Shown piece after piece: positions 32,907 through 41,095 of a stretch of DNA of 64,000 nucleotides. Origin of the DNA: Mycolicibacterium cosmeticum (GTDB lineage Bacteria > Actinomycetota > Actinomycetes > Mycobacteriales > Mycobacteriaceae); the NCBI RefSeq assembly GCF_000613185.1, contig NZ_CCBB010000003.1, forward strand, positions 62,001-126,000, written 5' to 3'. Position 1 is the stretch's first letter. Every line of letters begins with the position of its first letter. A program made the translations under genes and the position numbers. Below the pieces are notes generated by a model. The model saw only the letters and a program-made list of their open reading frames with translations, was not told the DNA's origin and ran no database searches.

Positions 32907-34247
32907 ATGAACGCCGAAGAGCGCCGCGCGATCGACCCCATCCTCGAGCGCCTGGACACCTACGGTCTGGGCCGGCGGCAGTTCGTGAAACTGTTGGCCG
33001 GCAGTGCCGCCGCGCTGACCGCCGCGGGTGCGTTGACCGCCGTCGGCCGGCGCAGCGAGGTCCACGGTGACGCGGTCGCCTACACCGACGGCCAGTTCGC
33101 CCTGCTGAACTGGTCGGCCACCGGTGACTATCAGGTGCAGTGGGCGAAGGCCTACCAAGAGGCTGCCGCCCAATTGGGTTACAAGAGCGTGGTTTTGGAC
33201 GGTAAGAGCGACGCCGCCGTGCAGTCCAACCAGTTCAACCAGCTGCTCACCCAGAAGACCACCGCGATCTTCGTCGGGCTCAACGACGCCGGCGCGCTGC
33301 CCACCCTGGCCCACGACTCCAACGATCGCGGCGTGCTGTTCCAGGCGGCCTGGAACTCACCGGCCTGGTACACGCCGTGGCACAGTGACCCCGCCGGGAA
33401 CAAGTACAACAGCTTCCTGATGCCCGACGAGTACGTCGCGGTCGGCAAGGCCGTCGACGTGCTGGCAAAGAAGATCGGCGAACAGGGCACCGTGGTCCGG
33501 GTCGGCGGGTACTACCCGTCGATCGACGGCTGCGAGGTGCAGCGCCGGCTGGCCGTGCACGACACGCTGAAGAAGTACCCGAAGATCACCTTCGCCGGTG
33601 AACTGCACGCCAAGTACGACGTGGACCTGTCCCAGCGGGCCGCGGCCTCGCTGCTGGCGCGCTATCCGGACACCGTCGGCATCGTGGCGGTCAACGACGA
33701 CGTCGCCACCGGAGTGGTGGCCGGCATCGAGGCCGCGGGCAAGGTGCCGGGCAAGGACGTGTTCGTGGTGGGCGCCAACGGCTCCACCGCCGGTATCGAC
33801 CGGATCGTCGCGGGCACCCAGCTGGTCACCACCGGCAACGTGCCGGCCTATCCGTCGTTCGTCACCATCGCGCAGTTCCACGACCGGCTCAACGGCTGGA
33901 AACCCGAAGCCGCCGAACGCTTCTACAGCTGGCACGCCGAGATCATCACGGCCGACAACGTGCAACCGTTCAAAGCGCGGTACGTCGACGGCCCGATCGG
34001 CGAATCGTTCGACGTCAAGCTCCTGTCCCGGGTGGAGCACCCGCACGACTTCGATCTGCAGTTCGATGCCTACCCGGTGGAGAACCTGGAGAGCATCTGG
34101 CCGGGTGTACCGAAACCCAAGGACTTCCAGCTGCCGGAGGCCTATGTGAACGCCCAGCGCAACGGGGATTTCGACCGGATACGCGCGCTCTACGCAGACC
34201 ACTACCGCACCCCGGTGTTGGCACCGTCCCCCTACCAGAAGGTGTGA
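32907..34247 (+). CDS. Ribose-type ABC importer, substrate-binding protein (Tat-exported)
   Basis: A 446-residue periplasmic-binding protein of the sugar-binding (Peripla_BP_4) type. A twin-arginine signal G-R23-R24-Q-F-V-K-L with hydrophobic run LLAGSAAALTAAGALTAVG is clear, but there is no lipobox cysteine, so lipid anchoring is not evident. The binding-domain pattern shows QSNQFNQLLTQKTTAIFVGLNDAGAL and VGIVAVNDDVATGVVAGIEAAGKVPGKDVFVVGANGST. A C-terminal extension of about 70 residues (PHDFDLQFDAYPVENLESIWPGVPKPKDF) exceeds the usual length. The substrate is not known; the genes upstream hint at a target of the monooxygenases rather than a simple sugar. Confidence 0.88.
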   Translation: MNAEERRAIDPILERLDTYGLGRRQFVKLLAGSAAALTAAGALTAVGRRSEVHGDAVAYTDGQFALLNWSATGDYQVQWAKAYQEAAAQLGYKSVVLDGKSDAAVQSNQFNQLLTQKTTAIFVGLNDAGALPTLAHDSNDRGVLFQAAWNSPAWYTPWHSDPAGNKYNSFLMPDEYVAVGKAVDVLAKKIGEQGTVVRVGGYYPSIDGCEVQRRLAVHDTLKKYPKITFAGELHAKYDVDLSQRAAASLLARYPDTVGIVAVNDDVATGVVAGIEAAGKVPGKDVFVVGANGSTAGIDRIVAGTQLVTTGNVPAYPSFVTIAQFHDRLNGWKPEAAERFYSWHAEIITADNVQPFKARYVDGPIGESFDVKLLSRVEHPHDFDLQFDAYPVENLESIWPGVPKPKDFQLPEAYVNAQRNGDFDRIRALYADHYRTPVLAPSPYQKV

Positions 34248-34248
34248 C

Positions 34249-35826
34249 ATGACCTCACGACCAGAACCCCGGTTGCAAGCCACCGGCATCGTCAAATCGT
34301 TCGGTGCCAACCGGGCCCTCAAAGGTGTCGACCTGACGGTCGGCGACGGTGAGGTCGTCGGGCTGATCGGCGAGAACGGCGCGGGCAAGAGCACGATCCT
34401 GAACATCATCTCGGGTGTGCTGCCGTACGACTCGGGCTCCCTTGTCCTCGACGGGCACGAGATCGCACCCAAGACCTATCAGGAGGCCAACAAACTGGGC
34501 ATCTTCCGGGTGTTCCAGGAGGCCAACCTGGTGGATTCCCTGGCGGTCTACGAGAACGTGTTCTTCGGTTGGGAGCACCTGTTTCGCTCCCGCACCGGCG
34601 GATTGGACCGGCGTAGCCTGCGCCGGGCCGCCGCGGAGGCGCTCGGAAAGGCCGGTGTGGACGGTGTCGACGTCAACGCCCAGACCGGAAAGCTGACCCC
34701 CGGCCAGAGGCAGAACCTCGACATCGCCCGGGTGACCGCACTGGCGCAGCTGCTGGAGGTGGAACGCCCGGTCGTCCTGTTCGACGAGCCCACGACCGCG
34801 CTGGACTCCGAGCACGAGGACAACTTCCTGCGTCTGTTGAAGCGGCTGCGTGGTGTCGCCGCCGTCGTGTTCGTCTCGCACCGGTTGCCCGAGATCATCG
34901 AATCCACCGATCGGATCACGGTGTTCAAAGACGGTGAATCGGTTGCGCATCGCCCGACCGAGGGCGTCGACGAGAACGAGCTGCACCGCCTGATGGTGGG
35001 CCGAGTCCGCACCGAGAACTACTATCGCGAAAACGCCCAGCGGGCCATCGGAAGCGACACCCAACCGCGGTTGGTCGTCGAAGGTGTCGGCGGCGCCGGA
35101 GTACTGCGCGAGGCCTCCCTGCAGGTGGCGCCCGGTGAGATCGTCGGGCTGGCCGGCACCGAGGGATCGGGCAAGCGGGTACTCGGCGAGATCATCGCCG
35201 GTGCGGTGCGCCCAACCCACGGTCGCATCCTGGTCGACGGGAAACCGGTCGGTGGCACCATCGGTGATCACGTTCGTGCCGGAATCGCCTATGTGCCACC
35301 GGATCGCGCCGACAAAGGACTCGTCGTCACGCAGTCCATCGTCGACAACATCCAACTGGCCTCCCTGCACGACCGGTTCGCCACTCCCCGGGTCGGGTTG
35401 TGGGCTGTCGGCCGCGCGCGCAAGGTCGCCCAGCGGTATGTCGAGGAACTGGGCATCGTCGCCGAGAGCATCGACGCCCCGGTGTCATCACTCTCTGGCG
35501 GTAATGCTCAGAAGGTGCTCATCGCCAAATGGCTACTGCGCCAACCGAGCATCCTGGTCCTGGACGAACCCACCCAGGGTGTGGATACCGGAGCCCGTGA
35601 GGGAATCTACGACCTGCTGCGCACGGTGGCCGCCGCGGGCACAACGATAATCCTGGTCAGCGACGACCTGCCCGAACTGATCGGGCTGTCGAATCGGGTC
35701 GCGGTGATCACCGAAGGCAGGTTGGTGGCGACCGTCGACGCGCCGCCGGATGCCAAACCCGACGAGCACGACCTCGTCGCCCTGATGATCCCCGGCGCCT
35801 CCGCCGTCCCTACCACCATCGGATGA
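34249..35826 (+). CDS. Ribose-type ABC importer, fused double ATPase (RbsA-like)
   Basis: A 525-residue protein with two ABC domains in tandem. Domain 1 has Walker A GENGAGKST, a weak signature LTPGQRQNLDIA, and Walker B VVLFDEPTTALDSEHED. Domain 2 has the altered P-loop GTEGSGKRVLG, a full signature LSGGNAQKVLIAKWLL, and Walker B ILVLDEPTQGVD. Such asymmetry is usual in the RbsA/MglA family. It powers the permease at 35830. It starts one base after the binding-protein stop. Confidence 0.93.
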   Translation: MTSRPEPRLQATGIVKSFGANRALKGVDLTVGDGEVVGLIGENGAGKSTILNIISGVLPYDSGSLVLDGHEIAPKTYQEANKLGIFRVFQEANLVDSLAVYENVFFGWEHLFRSRTGGLDRRSLRRAAAEALGKAGVDGVDVNAQTGKLTPGQRQNLDIARVTALAQLLEVERPVVLFDEPTTALDSEHEDNFLRLLKRLRGVAAVVFVSHRLPEIIESTDRITVFKDGESVAHRPTEGVDENELHRLMVGRVRTENYYRENAQRAIGSDTQPRLVVEGVGGAGVLREASLQVAPGEIVGLAGTEGSGKRVLGEIIAGAVRPTHGRILVDGKPVGGTIGDHVRAGIAYVPPDRADKGLVVTQSIVDNIQLASLHDRFATPRVGLWAVGRARKVAQRYVEELGIVAESIDAPVSSLSGGNAQKVLIAKWLLRQPSILVLDEPTQGVDTGAREGIYDLLRTVAAAGTTIILVSDDLPELIGLSNRVAVITEGRLVATVDAPPDAKPDEHDLVALMIPGASAVPTTIG

Positions 35827-35829
35827 GAA

Positions 35830-36861
35830 ATGACTGCTGAACTGACCGCCCCCGCACCCGAAACCGCCTCCGCCGCACCCCATGCCGCTGCGAGTGCGTC
35901 ACCTCCGGGCGTGCTCACCCGCGTCAATCTGGTGCGCGACGTCCTGCCGCTGGCCGCGCTGCTGGCTCTGGTGGTGTTCTTCTCGGTGCGGGCCGAGGCC
36001 TTCCTCACCGCGGCCAATCTGACGCTGATCAGCGGACAGGCCGGCATCCTGCTCCTCGCCTCGCTCGGCGCCACGCTGGTGATCGTGGCCGGCAGCGTCG
36101 ACCTCTCGGTCGGGTCGATCGCGCTGCTCACCGGTGCGGTGGTGGCCTCGCTGATCAACGACGGACTCGGCAATCCGCTCGTGGTGTTGCTCATCGCGAT
36201 CGCGGTCGGCGCCGCGATCGGGCTGCTCAACGGCGTGGTCTTCGCCTACGGGCGGGTGCCGTCGTTCATCGCGACGCTGGGCACCCTGTCACTGTTCGCC
36301 GGTATCGGTCTGACCATCCTGCAGGGCAGCACCATCAACTTCACCAACCAGGGCATCCGCGACCTGGCCATCGGGCAGTTCGTCCCGAACATCCAGAACG
36401 CCGCGCTGATCGCGCTGCTGGCCCTGGCCGTGGTGTGGTTCTTCGCCCGGCGCACCCGGTTCGGGCTGTACGTGTACGCGGTCGGCGGCAACGAGAAGGT
36501 CGTCGAACTGGCCGGGGTGAAGACGCGCCGGGTCAAGGTCCTCATCCTGGTGGTCTCCGGGATTACCGCCGGGGTGGCCGGTCTGCTGCTGACGGCCCAA
36601 TTGGGCGCGGCCGGACCGACTTTGGGGTCGCAGATCCTGCTCGACTCGGTGGCGGCCATCGTGATCGGCGGCACCGCGTTGTCCGGCGGCGTGGGCGGTG
36701 TCGGCCGGACCGTGTTGGGAGTGCTGATCCTGACGGTGCTGTCCAACGGACTGAACCAGATCGGCGCGGCCGACTACACCCAGACCATCATCAAGGGCCT
36801 GGTGATCATCGTGGCCGCCGTGTTCACCATGGCGTCGCAGCGCAAGCTGATCGTCAAATAG
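35830..36861 (+). CDS. Ribose-type ABC importer, permease (RbsC-like)
   Basis: A 343-residue membrane permease with about nine or ten helices. The family markers VIVAGSVDLSVGSIALLTGAVVASL, GLLNGVVFAYGRVPSFIATLGTLS, YVYAVGGNEKVVELAGVKTRRVKVLILVVSG (EAA-like loop) and IVIGGTALSGGVGGVGRTVLGVLIL are clear in adjoining blocks. The N-terminal 30 residues are Ala/Pro-rich. It starts three bases after the ATPase stop, completing a one-permease importer. An inverted repeat at 36894-36947 probably ends the operon. Confidence 0.93.
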   Translation: MTAELTAPAPETASAAPHAAASASPPGVLTRVNLVRDVLPLAALLALVVFFSVRAEAFLTAANLTLISGQAGILLLASLGATLVIVAGSVDLSVGSIALLTGAVVASLINDGLGNPLVVLLIAIAVGAAIGLLNGVVFAYGRVPSFIATLGTLSLFAGIGLTILQGSTINFTNQGIRDLAIGQFVPNIQNAALIALLALAVVWFFARRTRFGLYVYAVGGNEKVVELAGVKTRRVKVLILVVSGITAGVAGLLLTAQLGAAGPTLGSQILLDSVAAIVIGGTALSGGVGGVGRTVLGVLILTVLSNGLNQIGAADYTQTIIKGLVIIVAAVFTMASQRKLIVK

Positions 36862-36893
36862 CGTGGCGGGGTCGCCGGTCGAGGATCGCCGGC

Positions 36894-36947
36894 GAGACTG
36901 AAGTCAGGGACGCGATAGCCGCGGAATCGGTCCCAGGATTCAGTCTC
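36894..36947. terminator. Inverted repeat after the importer operon
   Basis: GAGACTGAA (36894-36902) and TTCAGTCTC (36939-36947) are exact complements around a 36-base interior. It lies between the permease stop and the next ribosome site. It is a weaker stem than others in the window and may be a terminator or an operator for the following gene. Confidence 0.4.
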
Positions 36948-36975
36948 GACGGGACCGAAGGGGGAGAATCACGGT

Positions 36976-37437
36976 ATGCCCCGAACCTATGCCACCGCCG
37001 ACACCGTCAGCCTCGAGCAATTGCTGGAGTTCGTCCGTCCACGTCATCGGATGGTGTTGACCACCTTCCGGGCGGACGGCTCGCTGCAGAGTTCCCCGGT
37101 CACCGGCGGGGTGGACGACCAGGGCCGCATCGTGATCGCCAGTTACCCGCAGCGTGCCAAGTCGGTGAACATCGGCAGGACCCCGCGGGCCAGCGTCACG
37201 GTGCTGTCCGACGAGTTCAACGGCCCCTACGTCCAGGTCGACGGTGACGCCGAGCGCATCGACCTGCCCGATGCGGTCGAGCCGCTGGTCGACTACTTCC
37301 GGGCGGTCGCCGGTGAGCATCCGGACTGGGACGAGTATCGGCAGGCCATGGTGGATCAACGAAAGTGCCTGCTGCGCATCACTCCACGCCGGTGGGGCCC
37401 GGTGGCCACCGGTGGGTTCCCGCCGCCCGGCGACTAG
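36976..37437 (+). CDS. PPOX-class F420-dependent oxidoreductase
   Basis: A 153-residue split-barrel protein. Segments PRHRMVLTTFRADGSLQSSPVTGGVDDQGRIVIASYPQRAKSVNIGRTPRASVTVL in adjoining blocks are typical of FDOR-B/PPOX proteins using F420 or FMN, and the C-terminal RQAMVDQRKCLLRITPRRWGPVATGGFPP is also characteristic. GGGGAGAA is placed well before the ATG. It is on the same strand as the importer but 114 bases away behind an inverted repeat. Its last 4 bases overlap the end of the convergent TenA gene. Confidence 0.85.
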   Translation: MPRTYATADTVSLEQLLEFVRPRHRMVLTTFRADGSLQSSPVTGGVDDQGRIVIASYPQRAKSVNIGRTPRASVTVLSDEFNGPYVQVDGDAERIDLPDAVEPLVDYFRAVAGEHPDWDEYRQAMVDQRKCLLRITPRRWGPVATGGFPPPGD

Positions 37438-38048
37438 GCCGTGGATGTCGCCTCGAAGAACCCCAGTTCCAGCCGCATGGCGCGGCGGTAGGTGTCGTGC
37501 AACGCCGGCGTGTCGATGTCCTGCTGGTCCAGCAGTGTCTCCAGCTGCGCCGCCAGCGCCTCGAATCCCGGATCGGCATAGGTCTGCACCCAGTCGGTGT
37601 ACGGTCCGGCGTCGCCGCCCACCAACGACTGACCCAGCCACGCGTAGAGCCGCATGCACGGCGTCATCGCGGCGTACACCGCGGCGGCGTCCTGGGTGGA
37701 CGCGGTGGCCAGCAGGAAATCGGTGTAGGCCAGGGTTGCCGGCCACGGTGTCACCCCGGCCATGTCGATACCCCACGAGTCGGCGTAGGACGCATGCAGG
37801 CGGAGTTCGTCGCGGACCCCGGCGAGCAGGTCCGCCAGCGTCAGTAAGGTGGTGGTGTCGGCGCTGCGCGCGAGCGCCAAAGCGTAAGCCCGCGCGAAGG
37901 ATTCGAGAAAGAATGCGTCCTGGGCGACGTACCCGGCGAACAGCTCCCGCCGCAGTGACCCGTCGCCGATACCCTGCACGAACGGGTGCGCCAGGGTCTG
38001 GGCCGCGAGGTCGTCGTTCTCCGACCACAGCCGGGCGGACAGTGTCAT
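37434..38048 (-). CDS. tenA: TenA-family thiaminase II/aminopyrimidine aminohydrolase (Cys type)
   Basis: A 204-residue helical protein of the TenA/PqqC superfamily. HPFVQGIGDGSLRRELFAGYVAQDAFFLESFARAYALALAR in adjoining blocks matches the substrate pocket. The nucleophile Cys is present at C131 in MTPCMRLYAWLGQSL, and the late Glu lies in RAMRLELGFFEA. It would hydrolyse thiamine breakdown products (amino-HMP to HMP) for salvage. Its start overlaps the stop of the second TenA-like gene by 4 bases. No thi biosynthesis genes lie near. Confidence 0.88.
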   Translation of the reverse strand: MTLSARLWSENDDLAAQTLAHPFVQGIGDGSLRRELFAGYVAQDAFFLESFARAYALALARSADTTTLLTLADLLAGVRDELRLHASYADSWGIDMAGVTPWPATLAYTDFLLATASTQDAAAVYAAMTPCMRLYAWLGQSLVGGDAGPYTDWVQTYADPGFEALAAQLETLLDQQDIDTPALHDTYRRAMRLELGFFEATSTA

Positions 38049-38656
38049 GCGCCCGCCATCTCCCAGAAGTCCACCTCGTGGGAGAGCACCTCGTCCACCA
38101 GTGCGTCGTTGTCCCCGGGATTAGCCAGCGCGCCGAGGGCGTCGACGTAGGACGCGAATTCCGGTGTGCTCCAATGCTCGACGAACTCGCGGAAGCGTGA
38201 GCTTTCCGAGTGTGCATGTTGCCAGGCCAGCAAGTACACCCGCTCCAGCGCCCACAACGCGGTGATGGCCGCGTCGAACGGTTCGGCGTCGAGCACCCGC
38301 AGCAGTTCCCGGTAGGCCAGGGTGGCCGGCAGCGCTTTGCCGTGCAGCTCGATGCCGCGCCGAGCGGCCTGCTCCTCGAACCAGTCCAGCTCGGCGACCA
38401 ATGCCCCGCAGCCGGAGACGAGGACCGCCTGGGCGGCCCGCGGCGAGCGGGCCAGCAGCCGCGCCTGGAACTTCAGCAGGTCGGCGACGAAGATGGCGTC
38501 CTGCACCAGCCAGCGGTCGAAGGCCTCGTCGGTGATGGTGCCGTCGCGCACCGCATTCAGGAACGGATGCCGGGTGGCCGACGTCCAGAGCTCATCTGAC
38601 ACGCTCGAAGAATAGCGCCCACCGCCTGGTCGCCGGGGCGGCGCGGTAGTGCTCAT
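38045..38656 (-). CDS. TenA-family protein lacking the catalytic cysteine (TenA_E-like)
   Basis: A 203-residue TenA/PqqC-superfamily protein. It has HPFLNAVRDGTITDEAFDRWLVQDAIFVADLLKFQARLLAR in adjoining blocks. Where its neighbour has the active Cys this one reads ALWALERVYLLAWQHA, with Glu, as in the TenA_E subgroup. It may act on a different pyrimidine intermediate or pair with the Cys-type protein. The ATG at 38656 forms an ATGA overlap with the upstream TetR stop and is therefore chosen; a GTG at 38602 would give the more usual N-terminus. Confidence 0.85.
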   Translation of the reverse strand: MSTTAPPRRPGGGRYSSSVSDELWTSATRHPFLNAVRDGTITDEAFDRWLVQDAIFVADLLKFQARLLARSPRAAQAVLVSGCGALVAELDWFEEQAARRGIELHGKALPATLAYRELLRVLDAEPFDAAITALWALERVYLLAWQHAHSESSRFREFVEHWSTPEFASYVDALGALANPGDNDALVDEVLSHEVDFWEMAGA

Positions 38657-39312
38657 TCGTCGTCGGTGAACACGGGGCGTGCCGGCGGAAACCGCGCGGC
38701 GACGGCCGGCAGGAAGAACACCTCGATATAGCGCCTGGCGGTTTCGGGGTCCTGCGAGCCCGGCACGACGCCGAGCAGCAGGCTCATGCTGGTGGCGATG
38801 AGAAAGCGGGCGAGGTCCTTGCCGCGCAGGCCCGGCCGCAACGACCCACCGTCATCGGACTCGACGACGGTGGCCGTCCATTCCTCGACCATGCGATGCA
38901 GTTCGGCGTGGTTGGCCAGCATGTTGGCAACGATGCGGTCGTCGGCCTGGTCCGAGATCGACCGCACCAGCGGGTCTCGGTTGAGTTCGCTCGCGACGAT
39001 CACCAGGCTCTCGACGATGATGTCGAGCGGCTCGGCATCAGGGGGTAACCGGTCGAGGATGCCCACCATGTGCCGCCGGGTGGTGCGTTGCACGAGCGCT
39101 TCGACCAGGCTGTCCCGGGTGGGGAAGTGCCGGTAGACGCTGCCGCGTGAGTACCCGGCCGACCGGGCGATGGCCTCGATGGTGGTGGCCCGGTAACCCC
39201 GCGTGACGAACAACCGTTCCGCCGTATCGAGGAAGGTCTCCCGCAGTTCTTCTGCCACCGCGCCGCCGCCGGCCGGGCGGCCCCGACGGCGGCGTACCGG
39301 CTCCTCGCCCAC
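38653..39312 (-). CDS. TetR-family regulator of the TenA operon
   Basis: A 219-residue TetR protein. The basic arm VRRRRGRPAGGGAVAEELRETFLDTAERLFVTRGYRATTIEAIARSAGYSRGSVYRHFPTRDSL in adjoining blocks contains the helix-turn-helix. The GTG at 39312 follows AAGGAC; the frame continues open far upstream but without mycobacterial-like protein sequence. It heads an operon with two TenA genes, each joined by a 4-base overlap, so it very likely regulates itself and them. Confidence 0.9.
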   Translation of the reverse strand: MGEEPVRRRRGRPAGGGAVAEELRETFLDTAERLFVTRGYRATTIEAIARSAGYSRGSVYRHFPTRDSLVEALVQRTTRRHMVGILDRLPPDAEPLDIIVESLVIVASELNRDPLVRSISDQADDRIVANMLANHAELHRMVEEWTATVVESDDGGSLRPGLRGKDLARFLIATSMSLLLGVVPGSQDPETARRYIEVFFLPAVAARFPPARPVFTDDE

Positions 39313-39451
39313 GTGCGTGCCCGTCCTTCGTGCTGTGCCGTAACACCAAAACGCTACTCCGGATCCGGCGACCGCTCTCGACACATAAATATCAAATGAT
39401 CTAGTTTGTGCAATTACGGCGCATCGTGCGGCGCAGGGCAGGGGGATTCGG

Positions 39452-41074
39452 ATGGTCGCTCGGTTGATGGCATGGCTGGGTGCCGTGGTCGCGATGACGG
39501 CGGTCGCGGCCACGCTGCTGGTCGGCGCGGCGACCGCCGTCGCCGACACCGATGCGGAGTCAGCCGGTGGCAGCGGTAAGCCGGCCGCCGAGGGCCCGCA
39601 CGACACGAAGACCCCGGACCCGGCGAAGAAGGAGGAACCCGCCGCCGAGCCCGAGCAGGAGGCTCCGAAACCGTCGACGCCGGCCGACGAGAAACCGGCA
39701 CCCGGCGAAAGTGTGAAGTCCGGCACCGCCAAGAAGAAGGGGACGACCACCCGGTCGCCCAACGCCGCTGCGGCCTTCCGTCGCGCCGCGACTGTCCCGT
39801 CCACCGCCAAACCCGCACCGGCGCAGGAGCAGACGAAGGGCGCCGCGGTGCGCCCGAAGGCCGCGTCCGAGCCGGTGGCACCGGCGGTGACGGCCGATAT
39901 GCCGCCGTCGGTCACCGCGGCCGCGGTCACCGCTCGCCCGGCCGACCCCGTCGTCGCCCAGGCCGCCGCTCCACGCCGGCCGACACTGGTCGACGCCCTG
40001 GGATCGGCCATTCTCAACGCGGTCATGGGGCTCGTGCAGTTCTTCTCGGGACCACCGGTGCTGCCGGCCGACGCCAAGGTCACCGTCCGGACGTCGACAC
40101 TGCGCATCCCGGTCGCGGGCGGGCGCACCGTGATCGCCGACTGGTATTTCCCCGAGCATTCCGATGACCAGGCACCGACCCGGCTGATCTATCTGCAGCA
40201 CGGGTTCGCCGCGGTGGGATCGATGTACAGCTTCACCGCGGCCGCACTGGCCGAACGCACCAACAGCGTCGTCGTCGCGCCGACCATCACCTCGAATTTC
40301 CTTGCCGCCGACGGCGCCTGGCTGGGAGGCACGGCCATGCAACAGGGCGTCGCGGACCTGTTCGCCGGGGACCGAGCGGCCCTGACGGCGAGCGCGTCGG
40401 CGGCGGCCGGACACGAGGTGACCCTGCCCACCCGCTTCGTCCTGGTAGGGCATTCCGCCGGCGGCAGCCTGGTGATGGGTGCGGCGGCCGACATGATCGA
40501 CAACGCGGCGCTGGCCGACCTGGCCGGTGTGGTGCTCCTGGATTCGGTGGACATGAACGGCACGGTGCCCAGGGCCTTGGCGCGGCTCACCGGCGCCAAT
40601 TACCGCCCCGTGATGGATATTTCGTCGGAGCGCTACGTGTGGAACATGTTCGGCGTGGTGGGCGACGAACTGGAGGCCGCTCGTCCCGGCCAGTTCAACG
40701 GTGTGATGCTGGCCGGTGGGCGTCACATCGACGCCCTGCTGGGCGGCAACAAGATCGTCCAGTTCGCCGAATATCTGGTGGCCGGCTTCTCGGCACCCTC
40801 GAACGTCCAGGCCGTCCCGACCATCGCCGCCGGCTGGATCAACGACCTGTTCGCCGGCACCTACGACGGGTACTACCCGTCGCCGGGCCAAAGCGTCGAG
40901 ATCCCCACCTCGGCCGGGGCCGCCACGGCGGTCGCGCTGCCGTTCGCCTCCACCGAGCGCGTCCAAGCCACACCGCTGGACGGCATCTTCGAACTCGTGC
41001 TCGGCCTGATCACCCGAGTGGCACTCTTCGATACGGTGCCGGATCAGTTGCGGCTCTTGGCTCTAAGGCCGTGA
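39452..41074 (+). CDS. Secreted alpha/beta hydrolase with long low-complexity linker
   Basis: A 540-residue exported protein. A signal peptide (residues 1-31, ending TAVA before DTD) is followed by about 140 residues rich in Ala, Pro, Lys and Glu without globular character. The hydrolase domain starts near residue 200: oxyanion turn LIYLQHGF, nucleophile Ser335 in LVGHSAGGS, LLDSVDMNG further on, and a possible acid/base His in LAGGRHIDALLGG. It is probably a cell-wall-spanning or wall-tethered esterase/lipase. AGGGGGATT precedes the ATG. The 139-base gap shared with the TetR gene is AT-rich. Confidence 0.85.
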   Translation: MVARLMAWLGAVVAMTAVAATLLVGAATAVADTDAESAGGSGKPAAEGPHDTKTPDPAKKEEPAAEPEQEAPKPSTPADEKPAPGESVKSGTAKKKGTTTRSPNAAAAFRRAATVPSTAKPAPAQEQTKGAAVRPKAASEPVAPAVTADMPPSVTAAAVTARPADPVVAQAAAPRRPTLVDALGSAILNAVMGLVQFFSGPPVLPADAKVTVRTSTLRIPVAGGRTVIADWYFPEHSDDQAPTRLIYLQHGFAAVGSMYSFTAAALAERTNSVVVAPTITSNFLAADGAWLGGTAMQQGVADLFAGDRAALTASASAAAGHEVTLPTRFVLVGHSAGGSLVMGAAADMIDNAALADLAGVVLLDSVDMNGTVPRALARLTGANYRPVMDISSERYVWNMFGVVGDELEAARPGQFNGVMLAGGRHIDALLGGNKIVQFAEYLVAGFSAPSNVQAVPTIAAGWINDLFAGTYDGYYPSPGQSVEIPTSAGAATAVALPFASTERVQATPLDGIFELVLGLITRVALFDTVPDQLRLLALRP

Positions 41075-41082
41075 CCGTGCAT

Positions 41083-41088
41083 TAGCAT
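41083..41088 (+). promoter_or_regulatory. -10 box of lysG
   Basis: TAGCAT ends seven bases before the ATG at 41096, which favours that start over the ATG at 41087. Confidence 0.5.
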
Positions 41089-41095
41089 GGCGGGT

